Positions 25,417 to 37,930 of a DNA stretch of 64,000 bases are shown one piece after another. The number at the start of each line of letters is the position of its first letter. Positions within the stretch are counted from its first letter, which is position 1. A program made the position numbers and the translations under genes. The DNA is taken from positions 10,095,983 through 10,159,982 of the forward strand of contig NC_067122.1 of the NCBI RefSeq assembly GCF_021347895.1. Reading direction: 5' to 3'. The notes beneath the pieces are model-generated. The model saw nothing but the letters and a program-made list of their open reading frames with translations, ran no database searches and was not told the origin of the DNA. The DNA comes from Acanthochromis polyacanthus. Lineage: Eukaryota > Chordata > Actinopteri > Pomacentridae.

Positions 25417-26285
25417 GCTAAAAGCTATGTCCCTTTGACCGTTTTCTCCTTTTTCAGTCAACAAGTCCTTGAAATTCATCAACATAAGACTAAAGTCACA
25501 GAATGTAAATCTAATCTGTTTTTTCTTATAAGGCAATTAATATCATTGATCAAATATTACATATCTGATACCTAGATACATGAGATGCATAGACATGACC
25601 TGATTTTAAGTCAAATCTTACAAAGTTCATGATCCAGGCAGCATTTGTATTGATTGCATGCCCTCTAACCACCTGATCAATCCAGGACACTTTCCCTGTC
25701 CCTATTGTATTGATCACTGGCATGTGCTAGGTGCATGCTGGAAAGGATTCCGGGTTGTAATGAACACTGCACTTTATACAGCACATTGTATCTTAGCCTG
25801 CATTGACTCCTTTGTAATTGTTTTTAGTCAGCTCCCTAAAATCAATTAGAAATCTTTGGTTCCTTTGTAGCTTGTGGATATAAATGAAAGCTGCATCAAG
25901 ATCCTCTTAGTACCGTTTTGTTTCTTATCGCTGACTTGTATGTTTTCTATATTAGATTATGTTTCAAGTAATGTTGTGAGTCTGTTAACCAAAGTTGAAT
26001 GTGGCCAGTGGTGAGCTGGCTTTTAGCTTTTAAGATCAGACTATAATTGCTCTGATGCAGCAAAGTTATGACATTGACATCGATGCAAGAAAACGGTTTA
26101 CAAAAAAAAACCAACAACGACAACAACACAACAACCCCAAAACACTATTGAACACTAGGCCTGGCTTAAAAAATAATCTGATATTTTAGAATATATCACT
26201 TCTGACACCTTTTGCATTTAATGGCTTTGCCTTTTTACCTTTTCCAATGTCAATTTTTTGGTGTTAAACTAACACCATAGACAGA
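25417..26285. other. Noncoding stretch, no gene recognised
   Basis: AT-rich sequence. A run rich in CAACAA/ACAAC lies at 26109-26140. No open frame with domain support is present. Confidence 0.55.
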
Positions 26286-26287
26286 TA

Positions 26288-26504
26288 CAGTGCATCCGGA
26301 AAGTATTCACAGCGCGTTACCTTTTCCACATTTTGTTATGTTACAGTCTTATACCAAATCGGATTCAATTCATTTTTTCCCTTAAAATTCTACACACAAC
26401 ACCCCATAATGACAACATGAAAAAAGTTTTTTTGAGATTCTTGAAAATTTATTAAAAATAAAAAACTAAGAGACCACATGTACATAAGTATTCACAGCCT
26501 TTGC
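26288..26504. repeat. Left terminal inverted repeat of the Tc1 element
   Basis: About 217 bp, matching the reverse complement of 27706-27920 with a few mismatches. The two transposase-binding-like direct repeats AAGTATTCACAGC are 185 bp apart. Confidence 0.9.
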
Positions 26505-27523
26505 TTAATACTTTGTTGATGCACCTTTGGCAGCAATTACAGCCTCAAGTCTTTTTGAATATGATGCCACAAGCTTGGCACACCTATCTTTGGGCAGTTT
26601 TGCCCATTCCTCTTTGCAACACCTCTCAAGCTCCATCAAGTTGGATGGGGAGCGCCGGTGCACAGCCATTTTCAGATCTCTCCAGAGATGCTCAATTGGA
26701 TTCAAGTCCGGGCTCTGGCTGGGCCACTCAAGGACATTCACAGAGTTGTCCTGAAGCCACTTCTTTGCTATCTTGGCTGTGTGCTTAGGGTCGTTGTCCT
26801 GCTGAAAGATGAACCGCCGCCCCAGTTTGAGGTCAAGAGCGCTCTGGAGCAGGTTTTCATCCAGGATGTCTCTGTACATTGCTGCATTCATCTTCCCCTC
26901 TATCTTGACTAGTTTCCCAGTTCCTGCTGCTGAAAAACATCCCCACAGCATGATGCTACCGCCACCATGCTTCACTGTAGGGATGGTATTGGCCTGGTGA
27001 TGAGCAGTGCCTGGTTTCCTCCAAACAAAACGCCTAGCATTCACACCAAAGAGTTCAATCTTTGTCTCATCAGACCAGAGAATTTTTTTGCTGATGGTCT
27101 GAGAGTCCTTCAGGTGCCTTTTGGCAAACTCCAGGCGGGCTGCCATGTGCCTTTTACTAAGAAGTGGCTTCCGTCTGGCCACTCTACCAAACAGGCCTGA
27201 TTTGTGGATTGCTGCAGAGATGGTTGTCCTTCTGGAAGGTTCTCCTCTCTCCACAGAGGAACGCTGGAGCTCTGACAAAGTGACCATGGGGTTCTTAGTC
27301 ACCTCTCTGACTAAGGCCCTTCTCCCCCGATTGCTCAGTTTAGATGGCCGGCCGGCTCTAGGAAGAGTCCTGGTGGTTCCAAATGTCTTCCATTTACGGA
27401 TGATGGAGGCCACCGTGCTCATTGGGACCTTCAAAGCAGCAGAAATTTTCTGTACCCTTCCCCAGACTTGTGCCTCGTCACAATCCTGTTTCGGAGGTCT
27501 ACAGACAATTCCTTTGACTTCAT
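26505..27523 (-). pseudogene. Tc1 transposase, full length, one frameshift
   Basis: This would encode a cut-and-paste transposase of about 340 residues. The start is ATG at 27523 (MKSKELSVDL) and the stop at 26505. The span is 1019 bases, one short of 340 codons. The loss is in the T-run at 27446-27449, which has four bases where the family has five, so the first 26 codons are in a different frame from the rest. Downstream, 309 codons are intact. They include a helix-turn-helix segment, the RAGRPSK hook, WSDET (first D, residue 122 of that frame), a glycine-rich HGGGSIMLWG loop, QQDNDPKHT (D213) and SPDLNPIEH (E248). D213 to E248 leaves 34 residues, a complete DD34E triad. Only this one defect separates it from an intact gene. 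An internal start might give a protein lacking the first DNA-binding helices. Confidence 0.92.
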
Positions 27524-27705
27524 GCTTGGTTTATGCTCTGACATGCACTGCCAACTGTGGAACCTTATATAGACAGGTGTGTGCCTTTCCAAATCATGTC
27601 CAATCAACTGAATTTGCCACAGGTGGACTCCAATTAAGCAGTAGAAGCGTCTCAAGGATGATCAGTGGAAACAGGATGCACATGAGCTCAATTTAGAGCT
27701 TCATG

Positions 27706-27920
27706 GCAAAGGCTGTGAATACTTATGTACATGTAATTTCTTTGTTTTTTATTTTTAATAAATTTGCAAGACTCTCAAAAAAACTTTTTTCATTTTGTCA
27801 TTATGGGTGTTATGTGTAGAATTTTAAGGGAAAAAATAATTGAATCCGATTTGGAATAAGGCTGTAACATAACAAAATGTGGAAAAAGTGAAACGCTGTG
27901 AATACTTTCTGGATGCACTG
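27706..27920. repeat. Right terminal inverted repeat of the Tc1 element
   Basis: About 215 bp, the partner of 26288-26504. It begins with GCAAAGGCTGTGAATACTT and ends at the TA duplication. Confidence 0.9.
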
Positions 27921-27922
27921 TA

Positions 27923-28834
27923 TGGTTAGTGCTGAAGGCAGTGGCAGGGCAACTACATGGCATGCAATGACTCTTGAAAGTGATTTTGTGTATAAAGCAC
28001 ATGCTTTTTCAGGATGCCAGGACGGACAAACAGATGTAAACGTTGCGCTTTAGATTCTTTATGATGCTCTAAATTGAAAGCTCATCACATTGAATGACAA
28101 GTGTGGGGGATGAACTTATCCATTTAAGGGTTGGGAGTTTACAGAGGCCGTGCTTCACTTCTCTGTCTGAATGTGAAAAGCCACATTTTTAGGCATCATT
28201 GTGTTTTCAGGAGTTCTGTGCCCACTGCTGTGATGAGGTTTGCTAAAAAGTCATTACATGAATTTACAAATTTGCTCCTCAAATTTCTCTCCATCAGTTT
28301 TGTTTCATCCACTCAGTAACTTCTATATGATCAGTCCATGAAGGATGTGAACACCTCTACAATCTAGCACAACTCCACATAATAACCCTGCAACAAACAG
28401 TAACTTTGAAGAGTTTTAAACGTTGCTTGTGAAGACTGCTCTGTGAAGTGTCAACAGCATGGTAATTCATTTTGCCTCTGATGTTTGGATTGAATTTCAA
28501 AGCCAATATTTTGTCCTGCCTTCCGATACATACACTGTGGCAGCAATACAAAGGTGGAACAAAGCAGGTGAGAAGGGTCACAGTGTTTTCAACAAGTCGC
28601 AGTAGAGTGTGTGCAATAGTTTTTGATTTTTTTTCTTTGTTTGATGTTGCCTTTGTGAAAACAAAACATGTAGGTGAAGTGGAGACGGCAGCATTTTCTG
28701 CTGATTTGAAAAGACCTTCACCTGGCATACACTTGAGTTAAAAGTACAATTGCATATCCGAATGTGAAAGAGATTCAACCACGAAATTCAAAAGGAGAAG
28801 CTGAGCTTGTTCTCATCACTCCCAATTTGACTGG
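27923..28834. other. Noncoding stretch, no gene recognised
   Basis: No named repeat. A donor-like CAG|GTGAGAAGG lies at about 28567, but no acceptor-bounded open frame precedes it. A 123-codon minus-strand frame (28357-28728) shows no domain. Confidence 0.5.
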
Positions 28835-30555
<1,721 letters not shown>

Positions 30556-30559
30556 CTCA

Positions 30560-30920
30560 GGCTGTGCAGCATTGTTATACACTTTAATTTACACCAGCGC
30601 GTCTAGAATGAGTCGACTCCTCCGGCTGCATCTTAAAATGAGATTAATCACTGGGGACTGCCATGTTGAGATGAGTCGTCCACCTGCCATCGGAAATGTG
30701 CCATATCAATCAAACCCAGCACACTAATGATCATCCAGCAGAAGCTCCAGCAGAGGGGAATTGTCGTCCCCCTGGCGCAGTCATTTGCGTCGATCTATGA
30801 CCACGAGCGCATTTGGCCTCCTCCGCAGCCCTAATGGCTGTGCTGCTTTGTCGCCCGCCGATCTGCTCTCCTCAGCTAAAGATTAATTTTTCCCTTCACC
30901 GTTGAAGTTGAAGAGCCTGA
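30560..30920. promoter_or_regulatory. CpG-rich block, candidate conserved noncoding element
   Basis: About 17 CpGs in 360 bp, with balanced base composition and no open frame, stand out from the AT-rich flanks. The block contains homeodomain-type ATTAATC and GATTAATTTT motifs (near 30652 and 30883) and GGCGCAG. Such blocks in fish gene deserts are often enhancers of developmental genes, but no conservation data are available here. Confidence 0.3.
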
Positions 30921-32486
30921 CAGTGTTCTCTATGAATTTCTCCCCAAACGAGAAAGAGACAAAAATAGAGGAAACATGCAGAAATAATACGTATACTGGA
31001 GAGGGAGCTCTTCAAAGCAGGCTATAGAAAAGTGGCCAAGTTCACTGGCAATTTAGGTGGACCACACCACTCTTTTTTTTAAAACTTGTAACAGCAGCTA
31101 AAGGAACTTAAAATTGCCACATAGTGAATTTTAACATCAGGTTTTGTAGAAAGTGCCAAGATAATGAGTAATTGCTGGTTTGCTACCAATGTCGATAGCA
31201 GAAAACAGACTTTACAACATTGAAAATTTAAATTACCAACAGCAGGATGCAGGTTATCCAAAATCAAATAGAAACACACCAGTTAAAAAAAAAACAACAT
31301 GACATCTTTACTATTAATATGCTGACACTTTTCACCTTCCACCACCTTTTTGTGTTTTTCTGGCCACTAAAGTTCTCCTCTACACTTATGCTGTCTTTTT
31401 GTCATTTTCGATTTCAAAACCACATCTTCGGGAAACAATTTTACCATCAGAAAAGTGCATATTTTGTTTCTGACCAGTCTGCATCACAATCTTTGCAGCA
31501 ACATCCATGTAGTTCAGTAAAACACAGAGGTGTCGTCTGGCTTTAATTATACGTCTTGGCGAGTCACGCTAGCCAGTGCTGGAATTTAACCACAAGCACA
31601 ACAACATATAGGTGTGACTTTGCGATGTTATTCATTATGTGTAAATGATGTGTTGATGTCTCTCAGAATGTCATCATCTTCCTGCAAGTGCTTGCTTTCT
31701 TGCAGGGCAAAATTATAAAACACAGCTATACATTTACCTGTTCTGATGCAGGTGCATTGCAATTCTTTGAATTGGTTTTTTTTTACTCTATTTTTTTACT
31801 GACTCCAAATGGATTGATGTGGAGTACTTTTCTTTAGAAAAGGCAAATACTTCTCGGGTTTTCCTGTGCTGTTGTGCACCTGAAACCACGGTGTTCATGT
31901 GAATAATTAACCTTACAAAAGAAACAAACAAAAAGTCCCCAAAGCAACATTTTCCTTGCCTGACCAATGTGCCATGTCTATATTTACCTTTGCCACAGTC
32001 ACACCTGACACCCAGTGCTCCCACTACAGTACTCCTTCCTTGAAAACTGGTTGCTCCATCTGTCAACCTAAAAATGTGCAGATAGCAATGCTATTATCCA
32101 TTTTACTCGCTGCATCCTGCTCATTTAAACTGGCTCCTCCAGATTTCCTCTTTATACATTTCAAAATGAATAAAACATGATTTATATCACGACCTGACTG
32201 ATTATGTGATGATTATTTTTTTTAATATGAGATGTGCATCTACATACTGGCAAGGATGCTGAACTAATCTACTTTTTAGAATAATATTTACTATATAGTC
32301 GTTCTCAGTCGATTCTTTTCCATCTTGCATTTGTCCATAGGTGTAACTAAATCTTAACCCAGATGCTAGATAATCATTGTTTTGTTTTAACGCTATGCAC
32401 ACCTTTGAAAGGCACCATGTTGCTCATTTAATGTCTGGACTGGTACCCACAGAGGTTGCTGGAAAGTGAAAATTTCATCTCATGAA
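30921..32486. other. Noncoding stretch, no gene recognised
   Basis: Short A- and T-runs only (31072-31084, 31285-31293, 31778-31788). Open frames up to 99 codons lack domain or splice support. Confidence 0.55.
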
Positions 32487-32488
32487 CA

Positions 32489-33075
32489 TGTACACCATCA
32501 GCTGCAACATTAAAACCCCCTGCACCTGCTGCCAAAACAGCTCTGATCACTGTTACATAAACTTGGGACCTCCATAGGTGTCCTTTTATGTCTGGTCCTG
32601 GGACATCGGCAATAGATCCCTTGGTTCCACTGGGCTGCTGGATGGGACCTTCATGGATCGGGCTTGGACCAGTAGAAACTGTTGTAAAAAAAATTTAACC
32701 CATTGAAGCTCACTGGCTTTTGATCTGGACCTGGTCTAAAATGGTCCACATGCAAAAAACGCATTAAAATCTCCATGTTTTGACATTCTAACACAAAAAA
32801 TAATGGTTTTCCATTTTAAAAATTCTGTTTTGTTGAGTCTTTAGCCTTTAAGCAAAAGTCTATTTTAGGTCGTTTTTGATGGAAAAAGACAGTGACAGTA
32901 TTAATTTATCTGTTTTTTTTTGTTTGTTTTGCATTTTCACAAATAAAATAACAGTTTTACAAATCAGAACTGTACGTTCAATCGTCTTAAATCTCTCCGA
33001 GGCAGTCTAATCCAGAAACTAGTTCATTCGCTTTTACCTGCCAGTGGTTTAATGTTGTGGCTGATCCGTGTATAT
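32489..33075. mobile_element. Non-autonomous DNA transposon with terminal inverted repeats
   Basis: The left end, TGTACACCATCAGCTGCAAC followed by ATTAAAACCCC, pairs with the right end, CCAGTGGTTTAATGTTGTGG followed by CTGATCCGTGTATA, as imperfect inverted repeats of about 30 bp. The left interior (TGCTGCCAAAACAGCTCTGA, GGTGTCCTTTTATGTCTGG, GGGACCTTCATGGATCGG) resembles a fish repeat I recall as a long DNA transposon whose superfamily I cannot name. No coding frame remains, so this is a deletion derivative of about 587 bp. Confidence 0.65.
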
Positions 33076-33769
33076 AAATGCATGTTCAGGCGCAACGGCT
33101 TTACAGTGTATAAACCTGCCCATTGGTGCTTAGCAAGCCTAGAAAATAGTTGTATTTTACTTCCACTTTTGTCAGGCATCATAATGACAGAGCACAGCCC
33201 TGGAAGTGGCTGTAAGCAAGCAGACTGAAAAAGACACAGATCAGCTAAGTTAGCGAGACAGATGCTGCCAGCTCACACTTGAACTTAGCTGTGTTACTTG
33301 ATGACAATAAATACAGAGAGGAAAGAACACACTTTAACCTGATGGCTAATCTCACAATTCATTCTCACAGTGTGTGTTTTTTTTCCTCCTTTTTCTTTTA
33401 TTGCTAAAAGTATAGTTCCGCGTCATTATCTTATTAAAGCTGTAAACACTGATACTTACTTTGACACAAGGAGGAGGCGCACTAGCCCTGCCTGTGTGTG
33501 TGTGTTGAGGTGTTTTATCCAACATTCAGAACCGCTGGATGTCAGCAGCACTTGCTAGCATGGTAAAATACACTGAATGGCTGTAACAACTTGTTGTCAG
33601 CTACTACCTCCACTTTATCTGTCTCTCTTCAGCAAGATTCTAGATATTATTTTTGATACTTGTCTAATTTTATGATCTATTTTTCCATGTCTGTGCTGTT
33701 TATTCATGGCTGCTCCATTTCTCTTCACAGACCACACACACACAGTACAGTGGAAGTGCATTTGAAACT
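33076..33769. other. Noncoding stretch, no gene recognised
   Basis: No repeat or gene seen apart from a short TG run at about 33494-33506. Confidence 0.5.
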
Positions 33770-33930
33770 AATTTGTCTGTAGGTGACAACGTGAGTGTGA
33801 ATGTGCTTGTGCTTGTCTGTATGTGTTATTCCTCTGATGGACTGCTGAATAATCCAGAGCATCCCCTAATGCATTATGGGATAGACTCCAATACTAGACA
33901 GGAATAGATAAATGGATGGATTTTTTTTTT
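33770..33930 (+). mobile_element. V-SINE-like tail fragment
   Basis: CTGTAGGTGACAACGTGAGT, then GTGAATGTGC, CTTGTCTGTATGTGTTA, GGGATAGACTCCAATAC and AGATAAATGGATGG follow the order of the 3' half of the SINE at 9964-10290. Between them is a 40-50 bp divergent stretch. The head is absent. A T-run (33922-33935) follows. Confidence 0.6.
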
Positions 33931-33935
33931 TTTTT

Positions 33936-36177
33936 TGAACAGATGTTTTCTGGGCCATATTTCGAAGCTAGGAAGGCAGTCAGTTACATTTTAGTTGTGG
34001 ATGACTCATTTTATGAGTAAAGCAGACGCCTCATCAGAGACTGTTTTCATTACATTCAGGTAGAAGTTAATAAAAACGGAAGCCGTTGCCTTGTGTATGC
34101 CACCATGGGTTTTGATTACTGTACTGTCAAGATAAAAAAATAAATTAGCAGTCCTTTGAGTTCTTCTATGGAATTAGTTTTTCATTTTCTCAGTGGGATA
34201 ATTTGGTTGGAGTTGGAACTTACCCTGTGGCTCTGCCCCTGTGTTTTATTGCCCCGCTGGCTATGTTCTGCTCTCAAAGACTTGTAATAGCAGACAAAAT
34301 GAGAGCACTGTGAAAGTGATGGGTTTTTCTTTTTCTTTACAGTAGTCAAAACTTTTCACCTGGCTACCCTTCATCATACAATCTTGTCAGTTGTTGAGTT
34401 ACAGTCTACACACCGCATGTGTACTGCGGTAGTGATTCTACGTGTGGTTTCACCCTGTGTAATTTACTACTAATCTGCAGTTTGCTTTCTTCTTTTTTTG
34501 CCAGTGAAAGTGTCAATACAATTGCCCTTCCTGAGTTAAAGTGGACAGCTCTATTGTTACTTTCAAGCTTAGTAGTGCCAACAAACTGACCGCTTTTTAA
34601 GTAATTGAGAGCTTCCTGCAGTGTGTGAACCACCAATGGTTTCAAGGCAGCTCGCCTTTCTCGTTTTTTTTTTTTTTTTTTTTTTGGTGGTCAAAACAAC
34701 ATTTATAAACCACTTGATTTAGCTTTTATCTATAATTATTTTTGTTCCTAAGAATATAAAAGAAAAGGAAGACTAGAGATGAAAAATAGCTGCTGCTGCT
34801 GCCTGCTTTCAGCACCACTAAGGGTTAGGTTTAGTTTTCTGTTTTGTCTTATCATGCTTTTTGTTCTAGAAAAAATCTTTCTGATCTTTGAGATAAAGTT
34901 GACTGAAGTTTGTGATATTTCGTTGCCATGCTTACATGGTGATGGCAAGAGTAGCATGAATGCTGGTATCTTTATTAAAGAGAATCACTGACTAATCAAC
35001 ATTATGTATGAATCATACTTCAGTAAAAGCCTGAATTTATGCAAGATCAGTGAAGATGAAAATACAGAAAAATAGAATTGCATGGTAAAATAGCAGGCTG
35101 CCAACCTTAAACTTTCACGAGTCACATTTTCAGGCGAGGTCATCTCCTATTAAGAGGAACTTGGCTTGCCTTGGATCAACTGAACTGTATGCAACCATAT
35201 TTCCTGTGCACCCAGCCCTCAGGTGGTGAAAATGTCCTTTTCTGTTGCATGTTGTTTGAGTAAATTCAAATACAAACACCACATGTGCTTTGTTTTCTTA
35301 CACCTTAAGTAATGCTACAAAGCGTGTCTCATACTTGATGGAATACCAATTAGCAGACAGATGCAAAGTGTCTGATAATTACCACATACATACTCAATTT
35401 TTTTTCAGTCTCACCTTGTAAGCCTTGTAAATGTCCTTAAATGTTTCATCTCTGTCTTTAACACAGGTGTTAACTCTGCTAAGATGGCTATTGGATGTGT
35501 TTTAAAATAGTAGTACAATAAGTGATTTAAATGATTAGGGAGTCTTGGTTATGCAGGGCGGTTGGAAGTCCATACTGATGATGGGACACTGATGGCAAAA
35601 TAATGAGAACAAAAGGATGCAGAGACTGTTCAACTTAGTCCTTGGGGAACTACGACCTGAAAAAAGCCAGACGACTCCTGTGTTAATGTGTTTCCTGCAC
35701 AACACAAGACAACTAACAGAGGTGAAGAGAGTCCAGACCATCTGTGCTCATATTACAGGTGCACAAGACAGAATACCATACAGCTATGTGAGTTTTAATT
35801 AGGGCTGTCACTTTTTTTTCGGTGTAAACTTAATCACATAGATTATTGTTTGCATAAAATAGTAAAATGTAAAAGAAGAAAAGAAAACTTGCTGGAAATT
35901 AGCGTCTCATATATACAGTCAGTTCAAAGCGAGAACATTGGCTCACTCACCCTTGTATGATCTTTTCCGGACGACGTCCTTCGACTTATTGTTGCTGCTG
36001 TGACACATGCATTAGTGCTGATCAGTGAGATATACAGCCTACTGGAGTATATATAAAATGGTCACATAGTATTTCAGAAAAGTTGATTGGAGAAGCACTT
36101 TCAGTGATCAGTTCTTTGAATTCAACATTGTGTGGAGCAGATCAGTCATATAATAAGACCTATAATTACGGTAACTT
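33936..36177. other. Noncoding stretch with a 22-base T-run
   Basis: T-run at 34664-34685. No gene or named repeat is recognised elsewhere. Open frames at 34406-34645 (-) and 35535-35802 (both strands) have no supporting features. Confidence 0.55.
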
Positions 36178-36404
36178 ACAGAGCTTATAATAATATTCAG
36201 TCTCTTGGAAGTTCTCCCCTGTAAATGTCCTTCACCAGTAAATCATGGTCAGTTTAATTTGGTTTTGCTGATAAAATAATTTAGGAAATCTAAAAAGATT
36301 ATTACATGTCAATGTGAAAACAGAATATTACAAAGTAATGTTAAAAGTTAATTAAAAATATGTGTAAAATAAGTGATTTTATAAATATTCACCCCCTTCA
36401 GGTC

Positions 36405-37345
36405 AGTATGTAGTAGATAAACCTTTTGCTGCAGTGGTGAACTTTTGTGCCTCGGTCTTAGTCAGCCTTGTACATCACGATGATGCACTTTTACCCCACT
36501 CGGTTTTGCAAAACTGCTCAAACTCTTTCAGGTTATGCAGGGATCATGAGTGAACAGCCCTTTTCAAGTCCAGCCACAAAGTCACAGTTGGAATGAAATC
36601 TGGCCTCTGACTCAGCCACTCTGAAGCACTCACCTTGCTGACTTTAAATCGGTTTTGTGTAAATGTTCACCTCAGTCACAGTTGTCTTGCAGATCCCAGG
36701 ATTTCCTTATACTTTGCTACATTCATTTACAAACCTCCAAGGGTCACATCATAATGCTGCCACCACCATGCCACACAGTGGGGATGGTGTATTTTTGATA
36801 ATGTATAATGTTTGGGTCCACCAAACATAGCATCTCGTCTGATGGCTAGAACAATCTCAGTTTTGGTCTCATCAGAACAAAGAACAATCTTCCAGTTGAT
36901 TTTGATTGTAGACTTTCTGTCTGGAACGTGTCTTGTGATAAACTGGCAACCAAGACAGACTGTCCCCTGCTTTCATCCGAAGTCACCTTGGATGGGCTTC
37001 ATGCCCCCCACGATCTCACAGAGGATTAAAGCGGTGTATAGCTAATGGATGGATGAATGTCTGGTGAGCTTTCTTTTTACTTAAAGCTTTGTCTGATGAA
37101 GAACCTGATCAGAAAACGTTCTCTCCCGTCTCATCCGCTAAAGGTTGTAACTCCTTCAGAGGAGTCATTGTTGCCTTTACAGATACGCATGTGCCATTTT
37201 CTTTCCACTACTTAAGGATGTCATTTACTGTGCTCAAAGCCATTTTCAGTGACTTGGAAATTTTCTTGACTCATTACCTGACTTATACTTTTAAATAACC
37301 TCTTCACTGAGTGTTCAGTCGAAGTCTTTTGCCTTCATGGTGTAA
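36405..37345 (-). pseudogene. Tc1-like transposase relic, heavily decayed
   Basis: The minus strand still matches a Tc1 transposase at DNA level: a start region near 37340 ('TTCATGGTG' on the plus strand), the segment encoding FSDETK-like residues near 36862-36885 (GTCTCATCAGAACAAAGAAC on the plus strand), and the GGGGATGGTG and GCCACCACCATG blocks of the glycine-rich loop at about 36758-36790. The segment that should encode the second catalytic aspartate (GTCGTTGTCCTGCTG in relatives) is missing, because sequence jumps across it near 36665. Multiple frameshifts and stops are present and a retroposon tail splits the gene. Inactive. Confidence 0.75.
36942..37058 (+). mobile_element. SINE/LINE 3' tail nested in the Tc1 relic
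   Basis: ACTGGCAACCAAGACAGACT, TTCATCCGAAGTCACC, GGATGGGCTTCATGCCCCCC and GATTAAAGCGGTGTATAGC, then ATGGATGGATGA, match the final 110 bp of the V-SINE-like repeat. The flanking Tc1 sequence is continuous in the family consensus, so the tail was inserted later. The 5' truncation is typical of target-primed reverse transcription. Confidence 0.7.
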
Positions 37346-37557
37346 TTATAGCCAGGAGTATTAATTTACCAGTGACTAGAACCTCTCGATGGCCAGATGT
37401 CTTTGTAATACAATCGCTTGAGACACATTCACTGGCTTCAGATAATCTTTATTTCACTAATTGTGTGACTTCGAGCCAAAACTGGAACGACACTTCCAAC
37501 GGGCAATGAGTACTTTTTTATAAGCACTATATTCCACTTAGTGAAGAAGAAAAGGGA

Positions 37558-37930
37558 GTGCACAAATTTGAATCATTAATGGGGACATGCATTAAAACAC
37601 ACACACCTACACACACACACACACACACACACACATACTATTTTTTCTATCATTGTGGGGGACATACCATTGACTCCAATTCATACCTAACCCCTTACCC
37701 TAACCCTAACCTTAACCTAACCCTAACCCTAATCCAGACCAAAACAAAGCCTAACCCTAAAGAAACGTTTTTGCACTTTTACTTTTTCAGTAACAACATG
37801 GCCAAGAAAACACTGTTTAAACTTGTGGGGACCAAAATGAGGTCCCCACAAGTGACATTGTTTTCGGTTTTCCTACAGTTGTGGAGACATTTGGACCCAC
37901 AAGTATAGCCAGCCCCTGACCACACACATA
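37558..37930. repeat. Fish dispersed repeat with telomere-like (CCCTAA)n
   Basis: A CA run (37609-37635) is followed by GTGGGGGACATACCATTGAC, a degenerate (CCCTAA)n array at about 37685-37760, and a perfect hairpin at 37821-37853 (arms ACTTGTGGGGACC, loop AAAATGA). Then come TTGTGGAGACATTTGG and ACAAGTATAGCCAGCC before another CA stretch. This order matches a widespread repeat in fish genomes. The telomere-like array is internal to it and need not mark a chromosome fusion. Confidence 0.7.

Larger units (their letters stand above)
26288..27920 (-). mobile_element. Complete Tc1 element with IR/DR ends and TA duplication
   Basis: The element begins CAGTGCATCC at 26288 and ends GGATGCACTG at 27920. 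It is bounded by TA at 26286-26287 and TA at 27921-27922, the expected Tc1 target duplication. Terminal inverted repeats are long (26288-26504 and 27706-27920). Each contains two copies of AAGTATTCACAGC, outer and inner: 26301-26313 and 26486-26498 on the left, 27895-27907 and 27712-27724 in reverse on the right. This is the IR/DR arrangement that transposases such as Sleeping Beauty use. The transposase gene is on the minus strand with one missing base. At 1633 bp it is full length for the family. Structure is read directly from the sequence; the family comparison is from memory. Confidence 0.95.
36178..37530 (-). mobile_element. Decayed Tc1 element with nested retroposon tail
   Basis: The left end (CAGAGCTTATAATAATATTC then CTCTTGGAAG) and the right end (CTTCCAACGGGCAATGAG ... 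TTTTTATAAGCACTAT) are degraded copies of the family ends 'CAGTGCCTATAAAAAGTATTC'. The inner end AATATTCACCCCCTTCAGG at 36385 marks the inside of the left repeat. The inner part of the right repeat is deleted. Between them lies a minus-strand transposase relic, interrupted at 36942-37058 by an unrelated SINE/LINE tail. The whole is older than the element at 26288. Confidence 0.8.

Noticed and set aside
26501..27696. Several plus-strand open frames of 63-191 codons
   Set aside because: They are antisense shadows of the minus-strand Tc1 transposase.
37685..37760. Chromosome-end or fusion telomere
   Set aside because: The CCCTAA units are degenerate, few, and embedded in a dispersed fish repeat with known flanks.
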